NCBI GenBank assembly: GCA_004124535.1
Contig: SCKQ01000051.1
Coordinates: 1-15,610 of the forward strand
Reading direction: 5' to 3'
Origin: Fidelibacterota bacterium
GTDB taxonomy: Bacteria > Marinisomatota > Marinisomatia > Marinisomatales > TCS55
Length of the DNA: 15,610 bases
Shown here: positions 6,067 through 14,120 of the stretch, in pieces
Layout: each line of letters starts with the position of its first letter
How positions within the stretch are numbered: position 1 is the stretch's first letter
The notes under the pieces: generated by a model
The model's database searches: none
Seen by the model: only the letters and a program-made list of their open reading frames with translations
What the model was told of the DNA's origin: nothing
Translations under genes and position numbers: made by a program

Positions 6067-7280
6067 ATGTTGGTCTAATCACGATCGGAAATGAACTGCT
6101 ATCTGGTTTCACAACAGATACAAATAGCGCCTGGATCGGTCAATCTATCCTGGAAGTAGGTGCGGAAATTACATGGCATGTGACCATTGGAGATCAAGCC
6201 AATAAGATTACCGCCGTATTGGATCAAATTCCTCAAGATATAAATGTTGTTTTAGTGACCGGTGGTCTAGGTCCGACCCATGATGATATTACCCAAAAAA
6301 CGCTGTTTGAGTATTTTGGTGTACAGCCTGTGTTTGATGGAAACTATTGGAATATTCTGAATGCGCGTATGGTAAAACGAGTCAGAGTTATGCCCGTAAT
6401 CAATAAGAATCAAGCTATCAGGCCGGATAAGGGTAGTGTGATTCCAAATAATTCGGGTTCTGCCAGGGGGTTGCACCTGAATAATGATAGAATGGATGTG
6501 TTTGCTATGCCGGGTGTGCCCCGTGAAATGAAAGATATGATGTCAAGCACAATCATACCATGGATCCATGATAAAACGAAAAGCAAGATTTATGTGAGAA
6601 CACTCAGAACTACCGGGGCCATGGAATCCGTTTTAGCTGAAAAAATGGCTGATGTAACGGAAGATACCAGGCCAGTAACCGTTGCATTCCTGCCCCAGTT
6701 CACAGGAGTGGATATACGGTTGATGTGCCCCGAAAAGAACCCATTAATAGAAATTGAAGGAAAGATAAGGGACAAGGTAGATAAATATATATATGCAACC
6801 GGTACTGTAGATCTGGAAGAAATTGTTGGTGATATGCTTAGTGAACGCGGATATACGATAGCTACCGCTGAATCATGTACCGGTGGGCTCATCGGGCATC
6901 GCTTAACAAATGTACCTGGCAGCTCAACTTATTTTCTTGGTGGTGTTATTTCTTACAGCAATGATATGAAAATGAAAACACTTGGCGTCCAGGAAAACAC
7001 GTTGCAGGAATTTGGCGCAGTCAGTAAACAGACGGCTACTGAAATGGCTCAGGGTGCTCGAGATCTCTTTGGATCAGATCTGGCAATAGCGGTGACAGGG
7101 ATAGCTGGACCGGGTGGAGGTACGGCGGAAAAACCAGTAGGTCTCGTGTATATTACATTGGTTCACAATGATACAGTGTGGGCCAAGAAATTCAAATTTT
7201 TCACTGATCGAAAACTGAACAATCGACTGAGCAGTCAAGTGGCTCTCAACATGGTGAGGATACATTTGCTGAATGGCTGA
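6063..7280 (+). CDS. cinA: CinA family protein (MoaB-like domain plus NMN amidohydrolase domain)
   Basis: A 405-residue, full-length two-domain CinA. The N-terminal MoaB/MogA-like (COG1058) half begins IGNELLSGFTTDTNS and carries TGGLGPTHDD (67-76). In family members it has ADP-ribose or NAD pyrophosphatase activity. The C-terminal half (from about residue 250) is the PncC-type amidase, with ATAESCTGGLIGHRL (catalytic Ser about 271), GGVISYSNDMK and TGIAGPGGGTAEKPVG. That domain converts nicotinamide mononucleotide to nicotinate mononucleotide in NAD salvage. Both domains look complete. In many bacteria cinA lies next to recA and pgsA, as here. The start overlaps pgpA and the last 8 nt overlap thpR. 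Confidence 0.95.
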   Translation: MNVGLITIGNELLSGFTTDTNSAWIGQSILEVGAEITWHVTIGDQANKITAVLDQIPQDINVVLVTGGLGPTHDDITQKTLFEYFGVQPVFDGNYWNILNARMVKRVRVMPVINKNQAIRPDKGSVIPNNSGSARGLHLNNDRMDVFAMPGVPREMKDMMSSTIIPWIHDKTKSKIYVRTLRTTGAMESVLAEKMADVTEDTRPVTVAFLPQFTGVDIRLMCPEKNPLIEIEGKIRDKVDKYIYATGTVDLEEIVGDMLSERGYTIATAESCTGGLIGHRLTNVPGSSTYFLGGVISYSNDMKMKTLGVQENTLQEFGAVSKQTATEMAQGARDLFGSDLAIAVTGIAGPGGGTAEKPVGLVYITLVHNDTVWAKKFKFFTDRKLNNRLSSQVALNMVRIHLLNG

Positions 7281-7851
7281 GTCATTACTGCGTACATTTA
7301 TATCAGTATCGCTACCAAAAGAAATTGTGAATATTAAAAAAATGCTGCAATCGACGATAGATTCAAAAGGTGCTGAAATTAAATGGGTAAGGGATGGAAA
7401 CATGCATCTTAGCCTGAAATTTATCGGTCATACTCCTGAGGCATCAGTTGATGATCTTAATACAACTTTAAAGAGCGTTACTGAAGAATTTTCGACCATA
7501 TCCTTATCATTAGTTGGATCAGGATGTTTTCCAAGACCGGAGCGAGCCCGGACACTTTGGGTAGGGATCGCCGGTGAATTAGATAAACTACTTGATTTTG
7601 TTAATACAATTAATGCACATCTAGACCCGCTGGGTTTTCCAATACAAGAACGCAAGTTTATACCTCATGTTACACTAGCCAGGATAAAATATCCGCAAAA
7701 ACATACACCAGACGTAACTCAATTTCTGAACACAACATTTGCGGAATTACCGATGAAAATTTCCAGAATTAATTTAATGAGCAGTCAACTCTTTTCTAAA
7801 GGAGCAGTATATACTATTTTAGGTACCCATTTTTTAGTTTCAAAAGCATAA
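7273..7851 (+). CDS. thpR: RNA 2',3'-cyclic phosphodiesterase ThpR (2H family)
   Basis: A 192-residue protein of the 2H phosphoesterase/LigT family, which opens 2',3'-cyclic phosphates on RNA ends and can join tRNA halves in vitro. The two histidine motifs that form the active site are H45-L-S-L (an HxSx variant of HxTx) and H132-V-T-L. RTFISVSLP at the start and FPRPERARTLWVGI in the middle are typical of ThpR. The start ATG 7273 lies inside the end of cinA (8-nt overlap), so the two are translationally coupled. The stop TAA (7849-7851) runs straight into the recA ribosome site. Confidence 0.92.
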   Translation: MAESLLRTFISVSLPKEIVNIKKMLQSTIDSKGAEIKWVRDGNMHLSLKFIGHTPEASVDDLNTTLKSVTEEFSTISLSLVGSGCFPRPERARTLWVGIAGELDKLLDFVNTINAHLDPLGFPIQERKFIPHVTLARIKYPQKHTPDVTQFLNTTFAELPMKISRINLMSSQLFSKGAVYTILGTHFLVSKA

Positions 7852-7863
7852 AAGGAGTGATGA

Positions 7864-8883
7864 ATGGCAGCAACATCTAAAAAAGCAAAAGCGTTGGATC
7901 TAGCAATTACACAGATTGATCGTCAGTTTGGTAAAGGTTCCATAATGCGTCTAGGCAGTGATAGACCGAATATTGGTGATAATGTAATATCCACTGGCTG
8001 CTTATCTCTAGATGTGGCCCTGGGCGTAGGTGGTGTCCCTCGCGGTAGAATAGTAGAGATCTATGGTCCTGAAGCAGGCGGTAAAACAACCTTGGCTTTG
8101 CATATAGTTGCAGAAGCACAAAAAAATAGTGGGTATGCCGCATTTGTGGATGTAGAACATGCCTTGGATCCAGAATATGCAAAAGCATTAGGAGTGAACA
8201 CCGAGGATTTACTGGTATCCCAGCCAGATACTGGGGAACAAGCCTTAGAAATTACGGAAACATTGGTTCGCAGCGGCGCATTGGATGTGATTGTATTGGA
8301 TTCAGTGGCTGCACTTGTACCAAAGGCAGAATTAGATGGAGACATGGGAGATTCTCACATGGGATTGCAAGCCAGGCTGATGTCTCAGGCACTGCGAAAG
8401 TTAACAGGAACGGTTAGCAGGTCGAATACATGTGTATTATTTATTAACCAGATCCGTGAAAAGATAGGTATTATGTTTGGAAACCCGGAAACGACTCCTG
8501 GTGGTCGTGCGCTCAAATTTTATTCCAGCCAAAGATTAGAAATTCGCAGGATAACTACTATTAAAGATGGTACAGATTCTGTTGGTAATAGAGTGCGGGT
8601 AAAAGTTGTAAAAAATAAAGTTGCACCGCCATTTAAGATGGCTGAATTCGATATTATGTATGGTCAGGGGATCTCCTACATTGGAGATGTGCTTGATCTG
8701 GCCGTAACAGGAGATATTGTCCAGAAAATGGGGGCCTGGTATTCTTATAAGGACGAAAAGATTGGTCAGGGTAGGGAAAATACGAAAGCTTTTTTAGAAG
8801 AAAATCATGATCTATTATCTGATATAGTTAAACAGGTAAAAGGCTTCATGGGGATCAGCTTTGCGGAGGATGGCAAAGCGTAA
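7864..8883 (+). CDS. recA: Recombinase RecA
   Basis: A 339-residue RecA, which forms ATP-dependent filaments on single-stranded DNA for homologous pairing and drives LexA-type self-cleavage. The N-terminus [20 protein letters not shown] is standard. Walker A is GPEAGGKT (68-75), where most RecA proteins have [16 protein letters not shown] replaces the common IDAEHALD and keeps the catalytic Glu. The L2 region [19 protein letters not shown] and the [14 protein letters not shown] segment are intact. The C-terminal tail is short. The strongest ribosome site in the window, AAAGGAG at 7851-7857, sits 6 nt before the ATG, fitting high expression. I saw no LexA-type operator just upstream, and recA appears to be read from the operon. 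recX overlaps the last 14 nt. Confidence 0.98.
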   Translation: MAATSKKAKALDLAITQIDRQFGKGSIMRLGSDRPNIGDNVISTGCLSLDVALGVGGVPRGRIVEIYGPEAGGKTTLALHIVAEAQKNSGYAAFVDVEHALDPEYAKALGVNTEDLLVSQPDTGEQALEITETLVRSGALDVIVLDSVAALVPKAELDGDMGDSHMGLQARLMSQALRKLTGTVSRSNTCVLFINQIREKIGIMFGNPETTPGGRALKFYSSQRLEIRRITTIKDGTDSVGNRVRVKVVKNKVAPPFKMAEFDIMYGQGISYIGDVLDLAVTGDIVQKMGAWYSYKDEKIGQGRENTKAFLEENHDLLSDIVKQVKGFMGISFAEDGKA

Positions 8884-9504
8884 GATCATAGATATCCAGG
8901 TACAAAAGCGCAGGAAAAACCGGCGCAGTATTTTTCTTGATGATGGCAGTGTCTTCGGTATTTCCGAAGACGTTTTTTTTCTATACCAGTCCATATTGGC
9001 GATACATTAACTGATCAGCAATTGGATGAAATTTTAGGTGCTGATTCCCAACAAAAAATACTGGATGTTGCATTAAATCTGCTAAGCTATAGAATGCGCA
9101 GTAAAGCGGAATTGATGCGCCGTTTGAAAAGAAAGAATTTTAATGAGGATGGTATCTATGCTGTCATGGAAAAACTCGAAAAAAAAGGGTATGTCAATGA
9201 TCAGAAATTTGCCCATGTTTTTGCTCGTGAGAAGGTTCGGAGAAAACTCATTGGTCCGGTGGCCCTAAGATCAGAATTCAGTGTTCATAGTCTGGATCCA
9301 GATATCTTAGAGCATACACTGAAAAAAACTTATGATGAGTTTCCTGAGCATACTTTAATGGAACAGCTTTTAGCAAAACGAAAGGTTCCTACGAATGAGC
9401 CTCTTGACCTAAAGGGAAAAAAGAAAATTGTGAATACCTTGAGAAATAAGGGATTTTCATGGGATCGGATACAGGAAACACTCGTTAAGCGCGGTAATAT
9501 CTGA
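8870..9504 (+). CDS. recX: RecA regulator RecX, apparently frameshifted at a T8 tract
   Basis: RecX binds and restrains RecA filaments. Two frames together make a complete protein of about 211 residues. From ATG 8870 the N-terminal part reads [19 protein letters not shown], then [18 protein letters not shown], the usual RecX beta region. This frame stops at TAA 9008-9010. The rest ([47 protein letters not shown], through the C-terminal helical repeats) lies in the -1 frame to TGA 9502-9504. The switch maps to eight Ts at 8973-8980. Calling only the downstream frame would start it at TTG 9022 and lose the N-terminus. GGAGG (8865-8869) touches the ATG directly, so TTG 8861 is another possible start. 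Programmed slippage, a real mutation, or a homopolymer read error would each explain it. Confidence 0.82.
8973..8981 (+). other. T8 slippery tract at the recX frame switch
   Basis: In the upstream recX frame the codons are GTT TTT TTT CTA. The seven bases T-TTT-TTT (8974-8980) fit the X XXY YYZ pattern for -1 ribosomal slippage in exactly the right phase. A -1 shift here continues as TCT ATA CCA GTC CAT into the downstream frame. One extra U added by RNA polymerase slippage would give the same protein. No strong downstream hairpin was evident by eye. Confidence 0.5.
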
Positions 9505-9567
9505 TTGCGGAACCTGATAGCGTATAAATTAATGAGCTATTGATTTATTATTTCCAATAAACCTGAA

Positions 9568-11259
9568 ATGCTAATAGAAGAAGTGACTGCTATTTTGGGC
9601 CGGAGGCCCAATACTGATGAGCTAAAATTCATCAAGTCAGTCATGGTCTCAAAACAGATTCAATATCCATATCCAGCGCTAAACAGTATTATTACAGGAA
9701 ATGAACAAGGTAGTGCTAAAAATGGTCGATTAATTATTGGTCTGGAAGGGAAAAATAATATTATCAGGACCAAGGCCAGGATGCAGTGTGCAGCGCAAGG
9801 GGGTGCAGGGCAATTAAAAATCTCTTTCCCAAATGCAAATTTCCTGGTGGGCGACAGGATAAATAGTGAACATCGTAAACCGGAGCCTGGTGACAAATTG
9901 ATCTATCTTAAAGCAGCTGCTGATGCAGAAGTAACCTTATTAAATGTGTGGAATGAGGTACCTTTAGGTGCGGTTACAGTTGTTAACCCAGGTGGGCTTG
10001 GTGCCAGTATTCTTTCGTTATGTGCGGAACAGGAATTAGGCGTTGACCTAACCTTAACGAATAAGCGGCAGCTTGGTTATTATAATAGTAGAAATATACC
10101 CGGATTCCTTTTTTCTGTGCCGACAGCAGATTTTAAGAAAATGAATACGTGGAAAAGTAGGTGGAAGAACCTGGGCTCATTTAATGTTTCAAATAAAATC
10201 ACATTTGGCTATCGTGGAAATGTGATCGGTACGCTCCCTGCTCGACTATTTCATGAACTACATGAGCGTCGATTGCCAATAATTCCACAGACAACGCCCA
10301 AGAAAGAGCACTCTAACACCAATAAATATGTAAAAGAACCAGCAAATTTTAAACTTGTATTGAAAAAACTGGTCAAAGCACAACAGGATCTTATAACACT
10401 GAAATTCACTCCAATAAGACAAAGAATCACACCATTTACTGCTATAAATAGTTCGTTTGTTCTAGCGGCAAGTGATCATCCGTATATTAAGCCACAGGAA
10501 CCACGCGTAGGCAGTATGATCACAATTGCCAATGCGGTGCGTCATTTGGTTTGTTTAGGCGTAAAACCAGTGTATATGGCTGGAGCATTTCATGGCGGTG
10601 ATTTGACTAATGATACGGATCGATGGTTTTTAGATGAGTTGGTGTCTGGGTCTAGAGAGGCTGCTACGGCCTTCCAATTACGGATTGTAAATGGGATGAT
10701 TACCAAAAATAATTCGTTACATCCAATTGCTGACGTGATAACTGCCGGAGTGGGCACAGTTCGCTGTACACCAGGATTTAATACACCTGGTGATTTTGTC
10801 ATCATGATCGGTAGTTTGCGTGGAGAAACTGGCAGCAGCATGTATGCAGATATTTTTCACAAAATTAAACAGGTTGGGCACCCGTCAACTATCGATATTG
10901 TTATGGAATGCCGTTTACAGGAAGTCATTTTACAGGGTATTGCAGTTGGAATAATCCATTCAGCGGTTAACGTCAGTCGAGGTGGTGTAGCGGTGGCGAT
11001 CGCAAATTCTCTTTTGCTTGGAACTGATGGAATCGGTGCGCGAATACACTTATCCAGAAAGATGCGCAAAGATGAACTGTTATTTGGTGAAACCCAGGGA
11101 TTGGTAGTGATAACTTTATGTGAAAACGATCTGATTGAATTTGAAAGGATCTGCATGACTACTGGTGTGCCATCGACCACTATTGGCCGCATAACTGATG
11201 ACGGCAACTATATTTTTAACGAACTGATCGACATTCCCGTTAAACAACTTTCCAAATGA
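9568..11259 (+). CDS. Divergent PurL-like AIRS-domain protein, possibly not a working FGAM synthase
   Basis: A 563-residue protein resembling the small-type FGAM synthase subunit PurL (normally about 720-760). The opening LGRRPNTDELKFIKSVMVSKQ parallels the PurL linker, but the SEHCSYK motif is missing. VVNPGGLGASILSLCAEQELG (about 138-158) matches the first half's aggregate motif. RVGSMITIANAVRHLVCLGVKP (313-334) and TPGFNTPGDFVIMIGS (401-416) match the second half, as do AVNVSRGGVAVAIANSLL (466-483) and LFGETQGLVVI (505-515). Regions that are DGNGR, DCLNFGNPE and GNVSLYNE in PurL read ASDHPY, AGAFHGGDL and NGMITKNN here, so ATP and substrate sites look eroded. A true PurL would be expected elsewhere. 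ATG 9568 has no strong ribosome site; an in-frame TGA at 9541 limits upstream extension. Its stop overlaps the next start as ATGA. Confidence 0.72.
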   Translation: MLIEEVTAILGRRPNTDELKFIKSVMVSKQIQYPYPALNSIITGNEQGSAKNGRLIIGLEGKNNIIRTKARMQCAAQGGAGQLKISFPNANFLVGDRINSEHRKPEPGDKLIYLKAAADAEVTLLNVWNEVPLGAVTVVNPGGLGASILSLCAEQELGVDLTLTNKRQLGYYNSRNIPGFLFSVPTADFKKMNTWKSRWKNLGSFNVSNKITFGYRGNVIGTLPARLFHELHERRLPIIPQTTPKKEHSNTNKYVKEPANFKLVLKKLVKAQQDLITLKFTPIRQRITPFTAINSSFVLAASDHPYIKPQEPRVGSMITIANAVRHLVCLGVKPVYMAGAFHGGDLTNDTDRWFLDELVSGSREAATAFQLRIVNGMITKNNSLHPIADVITAGVGTVRCTPGFNTPGDFVIMIGSLRGETGSSMYADIFHKIKQVGHPSTIDIVMECRLQEVILQGIAVGIIHSAVNVSRGGVAVAIANSLLLGTDGIGARIHLSRKMRKDELLFGETQGLVVITLCENDLIEFERICMTTGVPSTTIGRITDDGNYIFNELIDIPVKQLSK

Positions 11260-11741
11260 ATTATTTTCTTGAATCCATGAAATTGCGGATGGTAACATGG
11301 TGGCAAATACCAGTGATCTGTTATTGTCGTCCACGGATCATTCATCTTGATGATGAATATTGTACATTGCGAATCCCGCTAAATTGGCGCACGCGGAATC
11401 ACGTGCAATCAATGTATATTGGTGTATTCACAGTTGGTGCGGATCTTACGGGAGGGTTACTAACATTAAGCAGTATCCGTAAAAGAAAACGAAAAGTTGT
11501 ATTAATATTCAAAGATTTTCATGCAGATTTCTTTAAGAGAGCAGAGCAGGATGTTCTTTTCATTTGTCGGGATGGTACAGCAATTGATCATGCGGTCCAG
11601 CAGGCGGTAGATACAGGCGAACGGATCAATTTACCGATCAATATCACAGCCATGCTATTCCAAGATACTGAGGACGATCCTGTGGCTAATTTCAGGTTAA
11701 CCCTTTCAATGAAAGATCGAACCAATGCCTATCAAGAATGA
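11256..11741 (+). CDS. DUF4442 / hotdog-fold thioesterase-like protein
   Basis: A 161-residue protein. The central segment (about 40-69), IPLNWRTRNHVQSMYIG, then VFTVGADLTGG, matches the DUF4442 group of hotdog-fold proteins related to PaaI/YiiD thioesterases. Its members have an N-R-NH-G/Q-SMYFG helix like this one. Substrate and reaction are unknown for most. The start ATG 11256 overlaps the PurL-like stop as ATGA. Later methionines at codons 8 and 12 are possible starts, but the overlap favours the first. The last 17 nt overlap the FAH-family gene, indicating co-translation of the three. Confidence 0.78.
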   Translation: MNYFLESMKLRMVTWWQIPVICYCRPRIIHLDDEYCTLRIPLNWRTRNHVQSMYIGVFTVGADLTGGLLTLSSIRKRKRKVVLIFKDFHADFFKRAEQDVLFICRDGTAIDHAVQQAVDTGERINLPINITAMLFQDTEDDPVANFRLTLSMKDRTNAYQE

Positions 11742-12381
11742 TAATTTTTCTGTTGTATTGGATAATAATCAAATCGCAGTACGCAATATTTATGCAGTAG
11801 GTAGAAATTATGCTGCCCATGCGAAAGAAATGGGTTCTGCCGTAAATAATGAACCCATATTTTTTCAAAAATCATTGACCAGTCTGCACACTGATTCGAA
11901 AATAATGATTCCTCGAGAACGTAATATTCACCACGAACTTGAAGTTGTAGTTTTAGTAGGTACACCGGGTGAATTTATCGATGAAAGTACAGCTATTGAG
12001 TATGTGGCTGGTCTGGCGTTGGGGTTGGATCTTACTGATCGTGATCTGCAGGATACATTGAAGAAACAATCGCTACCATGGTTCCTGTCAAAATCATTCA
12101 AGGGGTCTGCTGTTGTTTCAGAATTCAGGAGGAAGACGGATAGCATATGGGAAAAAGAGTTTTGGCTTAAACGCAATGAGGTAATTGTTCAGCGGGGGAA
12201 GATAGACCAAATGGTATTTCCTATTGCGAAGCTAATTGAATATTTATCTGCTAGGATGCCCTTGCTAGAAGGCGATCTGATTTTTACCGGAACTCCGCAA
12301 GGTGTCGGACCAATAGAACAGGGGAATAATTTAGAACTCGGTATTGCTCAAGAAACGTTAATGGATATAGAAGTGGCGTGA
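11725..12381 (+). CDS. Fumarylacetoacetate hydrolase (FAH) family protein
   Basis: A 218-residue protein of the single-domain FAH family (FAHD1/YcgM-like). Members hydrolyse or decarboxylate acylpyruvates and related 2-oxo acids with a bound Mg or Mn. The signature parts are present: GRNYAAHAKEMG (26-37), metal ligands E71 and E73 in HHELEVVVLVG and D102 in LGLDLTDRDLQ, KSFKGSAVVS, and the closing FTGTPQGVGPI. FAHD1-like enzymes act on oxaloacetate or acylpyruvates, but the exact substrate cannot be read from the sequence. ATG 11725 lies inside the preceding gene. Length is typical. Confidence 0.88.
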   Translation: MPIKNDNFSVVLDNNQIAVRNIYAVGRNYAAHAKEMGSAVNNEPIFFQKSLTSLHTDSKIMIPRERNIHHELEVVVLVGTPGEFIDESTAIEYVAGLALGLDLTDRDLQDTLKKQSLPWFLSKSFKGSAVVSEFRRKTDSIWEKEFWLKRNEVIVQRGKIDQMVFPIAKLIEYLSARMPLLEGDLIFTGTPQGVGPIEQGNNLELGIAQETLMDIEVA

Positions 12382-12431
12382 AAACCATTGGTATTTGCTC
12401 CTTCCATTCCAGTCAGTAACTTCCGCACCCC

Positions 12432-12959
12432 ATGAAAATACTCACGAAAGAACAATTAGCTGCATTACATGCTGTTATTACACCAGATAATCTGCAATCT
12501 GTAGATGAAAATACGCGGAAGGTACTGGAGAAACTAGTCGATGATGATGACAATATTAATGCTGTATCACTATTTATTGATGGTGCAGCAGATTTGCATA
12601 CCAAGACAGCTGGTATTGGCGGAGTCTTTTTAGGGGAGAATGACGAAGAACTATATCGATTCTCTGATTATCTAGATGATGCCACTAATAATGAGGCCGA
12701 ATATTCAGCGTTGATAAGAGGACTTGAAGTAGGACTAGAATTAAATATTATAAATCTTGAAATATATGCTGATAGTGAACTTGTAGTGAAGCAGATAAAC
12801 GGGGATTATAAAGTCAAACACGAACGAATGAAACCACTCCATCGAAAGGCGATTGCACTGTTGGACCAATATAGTAATTGGAGTCTGCAGCATGTATTCA
12901 GAGATGATAATACGATTGCTGACAAATTAAGTAAGGAAGGGATGGAACAAGGAAGATGA
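12432..12959 (+). CDS. rnhA: RNase HI-like ribonuclease with N-terminal helical extension
   Basis: A 175-residue protein. Residues about 44-172 are an RNase H fold of the archaeal/YpdQ type, with the four catalytic acids visible: D50 (FIDGAA), E90 (NNEAEYSALI), D114 (YADSELVVKQI) and D164 (NTIADKLS). The basic-protrusion helix of E. coli RNase HI is absent, as in this subgroup. The first 43 residues (ILTKEQLAALHAVITPDNL and onward) are an extra helical segment with an acidic DDDD run, of unknown role. The likely reaction is cleavage of RNA in RNA-DNA hybrids. No ribosome site precedes ATG 12432, although it lies 50 nt after the FAH gene. The stop overlaps the next ATG as ATGA. Confidence 0.85.
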   Translation: MKILTKEQLAALHAVITPDNLQSVDENTRKVLEKLVDDDDNINAVSLFIDGAADLHTKTAGIGGVFLGENDEELYRFSDYLDDATNNEAEYSALIRGLEVGLELNIINLEIYADSELVVKQINGDYKVKHERMKPLHRKAIALLDQYSNWSLQHVFRDDNTIADKLSKEGMEQGR

Positions 12960-14020
12960 AAGCACTGATTACTGCTGGTGGTCATGGTACTCGGCTGAGA
13001 CCAATCACTCATACCCAGAATAAACATCTAATTCCCATCGCAAATAAGCTGATGCTGCAATTTGCCCTTGAATTTGCTCAAGATGCTGGCATTATTGATG
13101 TGGGGATTGTTATAAACAGTAATGATGAATCCATAAAAAAAGCTTTTGGAGATGGCACAGATCTTGGTTTGAAACTGACCTACATCCCACAGGATGCACC
13201 GCTTGGCCTGGCCCATGTCGTAAAAATATCGGAATCATTCATTGGGGATGATAATTTTATTTTTTACCTGGGAGACAATATCCTGGTCGGCGGTATAAAA
13301 AAATTTATCGGTGATTTTGAGAAGAATGCATCGAATTGTCATTTAGTATTGAGCAAAGTTCCGGATCCTAATCGTTTTGGAGTGGCTGAAGTCGTTGATG
13401 ATCGGATCGTTAGTATCGAGGAGAAACCTGATAATCCAAAAAGTGACCTAGCTGTGACGGGCATTTATCTATATGATAAAAATATTTTTGAAGCTGTGAA
13501 TAATATCGAAACATCTCCACGCGGTGAATTGGAAATCTCAGATGCGCATCAGTACTTACTTGATAAGGGTTTCGATGTGAGCTACTCCGAAATTACCGGG
13601 TGGTGGAAAGATACGGGCAAACCATCAGATCTGTTGGAGGCGAATCGTCTTGTGTTGGATAATATAAAATCTGATTTTAAAGGGAGTGTTGATGAAAATT
13701 CTACAGTCTCTGGTAGGGTACAGATTGGAGCAAATAGTCGGGTGATAAATTCAAATATTCGGGGCCCTGCCGTCATCGGCGACAACACAACAATTGAAGA
13801 ATCCTATGTTGGTCCATATTCTGCTATTGGTAATGGGTGTACAATTAGCGGTAGTGAAGTTGAATACTCCATCATTATGGATGGTTGCCAGATCAATCAG
13901 GTGCAGCGACGGATTGAATCGTCATTATTAGGGAATGACGTGGAAATACTGCGTTCTAAAACCAGACCCGCCACCCACAAATTTATGCTTGGGGATCAAA
14001 GTCGCATAGAGATCGAATAA
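12956..14020 (+). CDS. rfbA: Glucose-1-phosphate thymidylyltransferase, long form with left-handed beta-helix
   Basis: A 354-residue sugar nucleotidyltransferase. Residues 1-235 are the nucleotidyltransferase domain: LITAGGHGTRLRP, NKHLIPIANKLM, FYLGDNI, IEEKPDNPKSDLAVTGIYLY and GWWKDTGKPSDLLEAN. The remaining 120 residues are hexapeptide-repeat-like (VSGRVQIGANSRVINSNI, AVIGDNTTIEESYVGPYSAI), forming a left-handed beta-helix. This long form is the RmlA/StrD type of archaea and actinobacteria, which makes dTDP-glucose from glucose 1-phosphate and dTTP. Short enteric RmlA lacks the helix. Nucleotide preference (dTTP or UTP) cannot be fixed by eye. No other rml genes are present. The product would feed cell-surface polysaccharide. 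Confidence 0.88.
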   Translation: MKALITAGGHGTRLRPITHTQNKHLIPIANKLMLQFALEFAQDAGIIDVGIVINSNDESIKKAFGDGTDLGLKLTYIPQDAPLGLAHVVKISESFIGDDNFIFYLGDNILVGGIKKFIGDFEKNASNCHLVLSKVPDPNRFGVAEVVDDRIVSIEEKPDNPKSDLAVTGIYLYDKNIFEAVNNIETSPRGELEISDAHQYLLDKGFDVSYSEITGWWKDTGKPSDLLEANRLVLDNIKSDFKGSVDENSTVSGRVQIGANSRVINSNIRGPAVIGDNTTIEESYVGPYSAIGNGCTISGSEVEYSIIMDGCQINQVQRRIESSLLGNDVEILRSKTRPATHKFMLGDQSRIEIE

Positions 14021-14120
14021 CCTAAAAATAAGTGATCACTGAATAAATGAAGCATATTGACCATCGAATTATTAATTTAACGGCTTAAGAGATTCGAGGT
14101 ATTTCTTAATTTGTAGCGTT
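14021..14120 (+). promoter_or_regulatory. Spacer before mreB, possible promoter region
   Basis: The largest gap between the protein genes from recX onward. It holds a perfect 10-bp palindrome AGTGATCACT at 14031-14040 and a TTGACC hexamer at 14057-14062 that could be a -35 box. It also holds a small inverted repeat TTAAGA (14085-14090) / TCTTAA (14104-14109). No good -10 box lies at the right spacing, and no T-tailed terminator is seen. A promoter for mreBC is expected here from context only. Confidence 0.25.

Noticed and set aside
7700..7863. Search for a LexA/SOS box before recA
   Set aside because: No sequence resembling the E. coli or Bacillus SOS boxes was seen; the upstream region is thpR coding sequence.
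9568..11259. Idea that the AIRS-fold protein is SelD, which would pair with the selenoprotein
   Set aside because: It has two AIRS halves in PurL order, lacks the SelD N-terminal Cys/Sec-containing loop and is far too long; a real selD must be elsewhere.
14031..14040. Perfect palindrome AGTGATCACT before mreB
   Set aside because: Only 10 bp, single copy in this spacer and no known operator recognised; chance occurrence is plausible.
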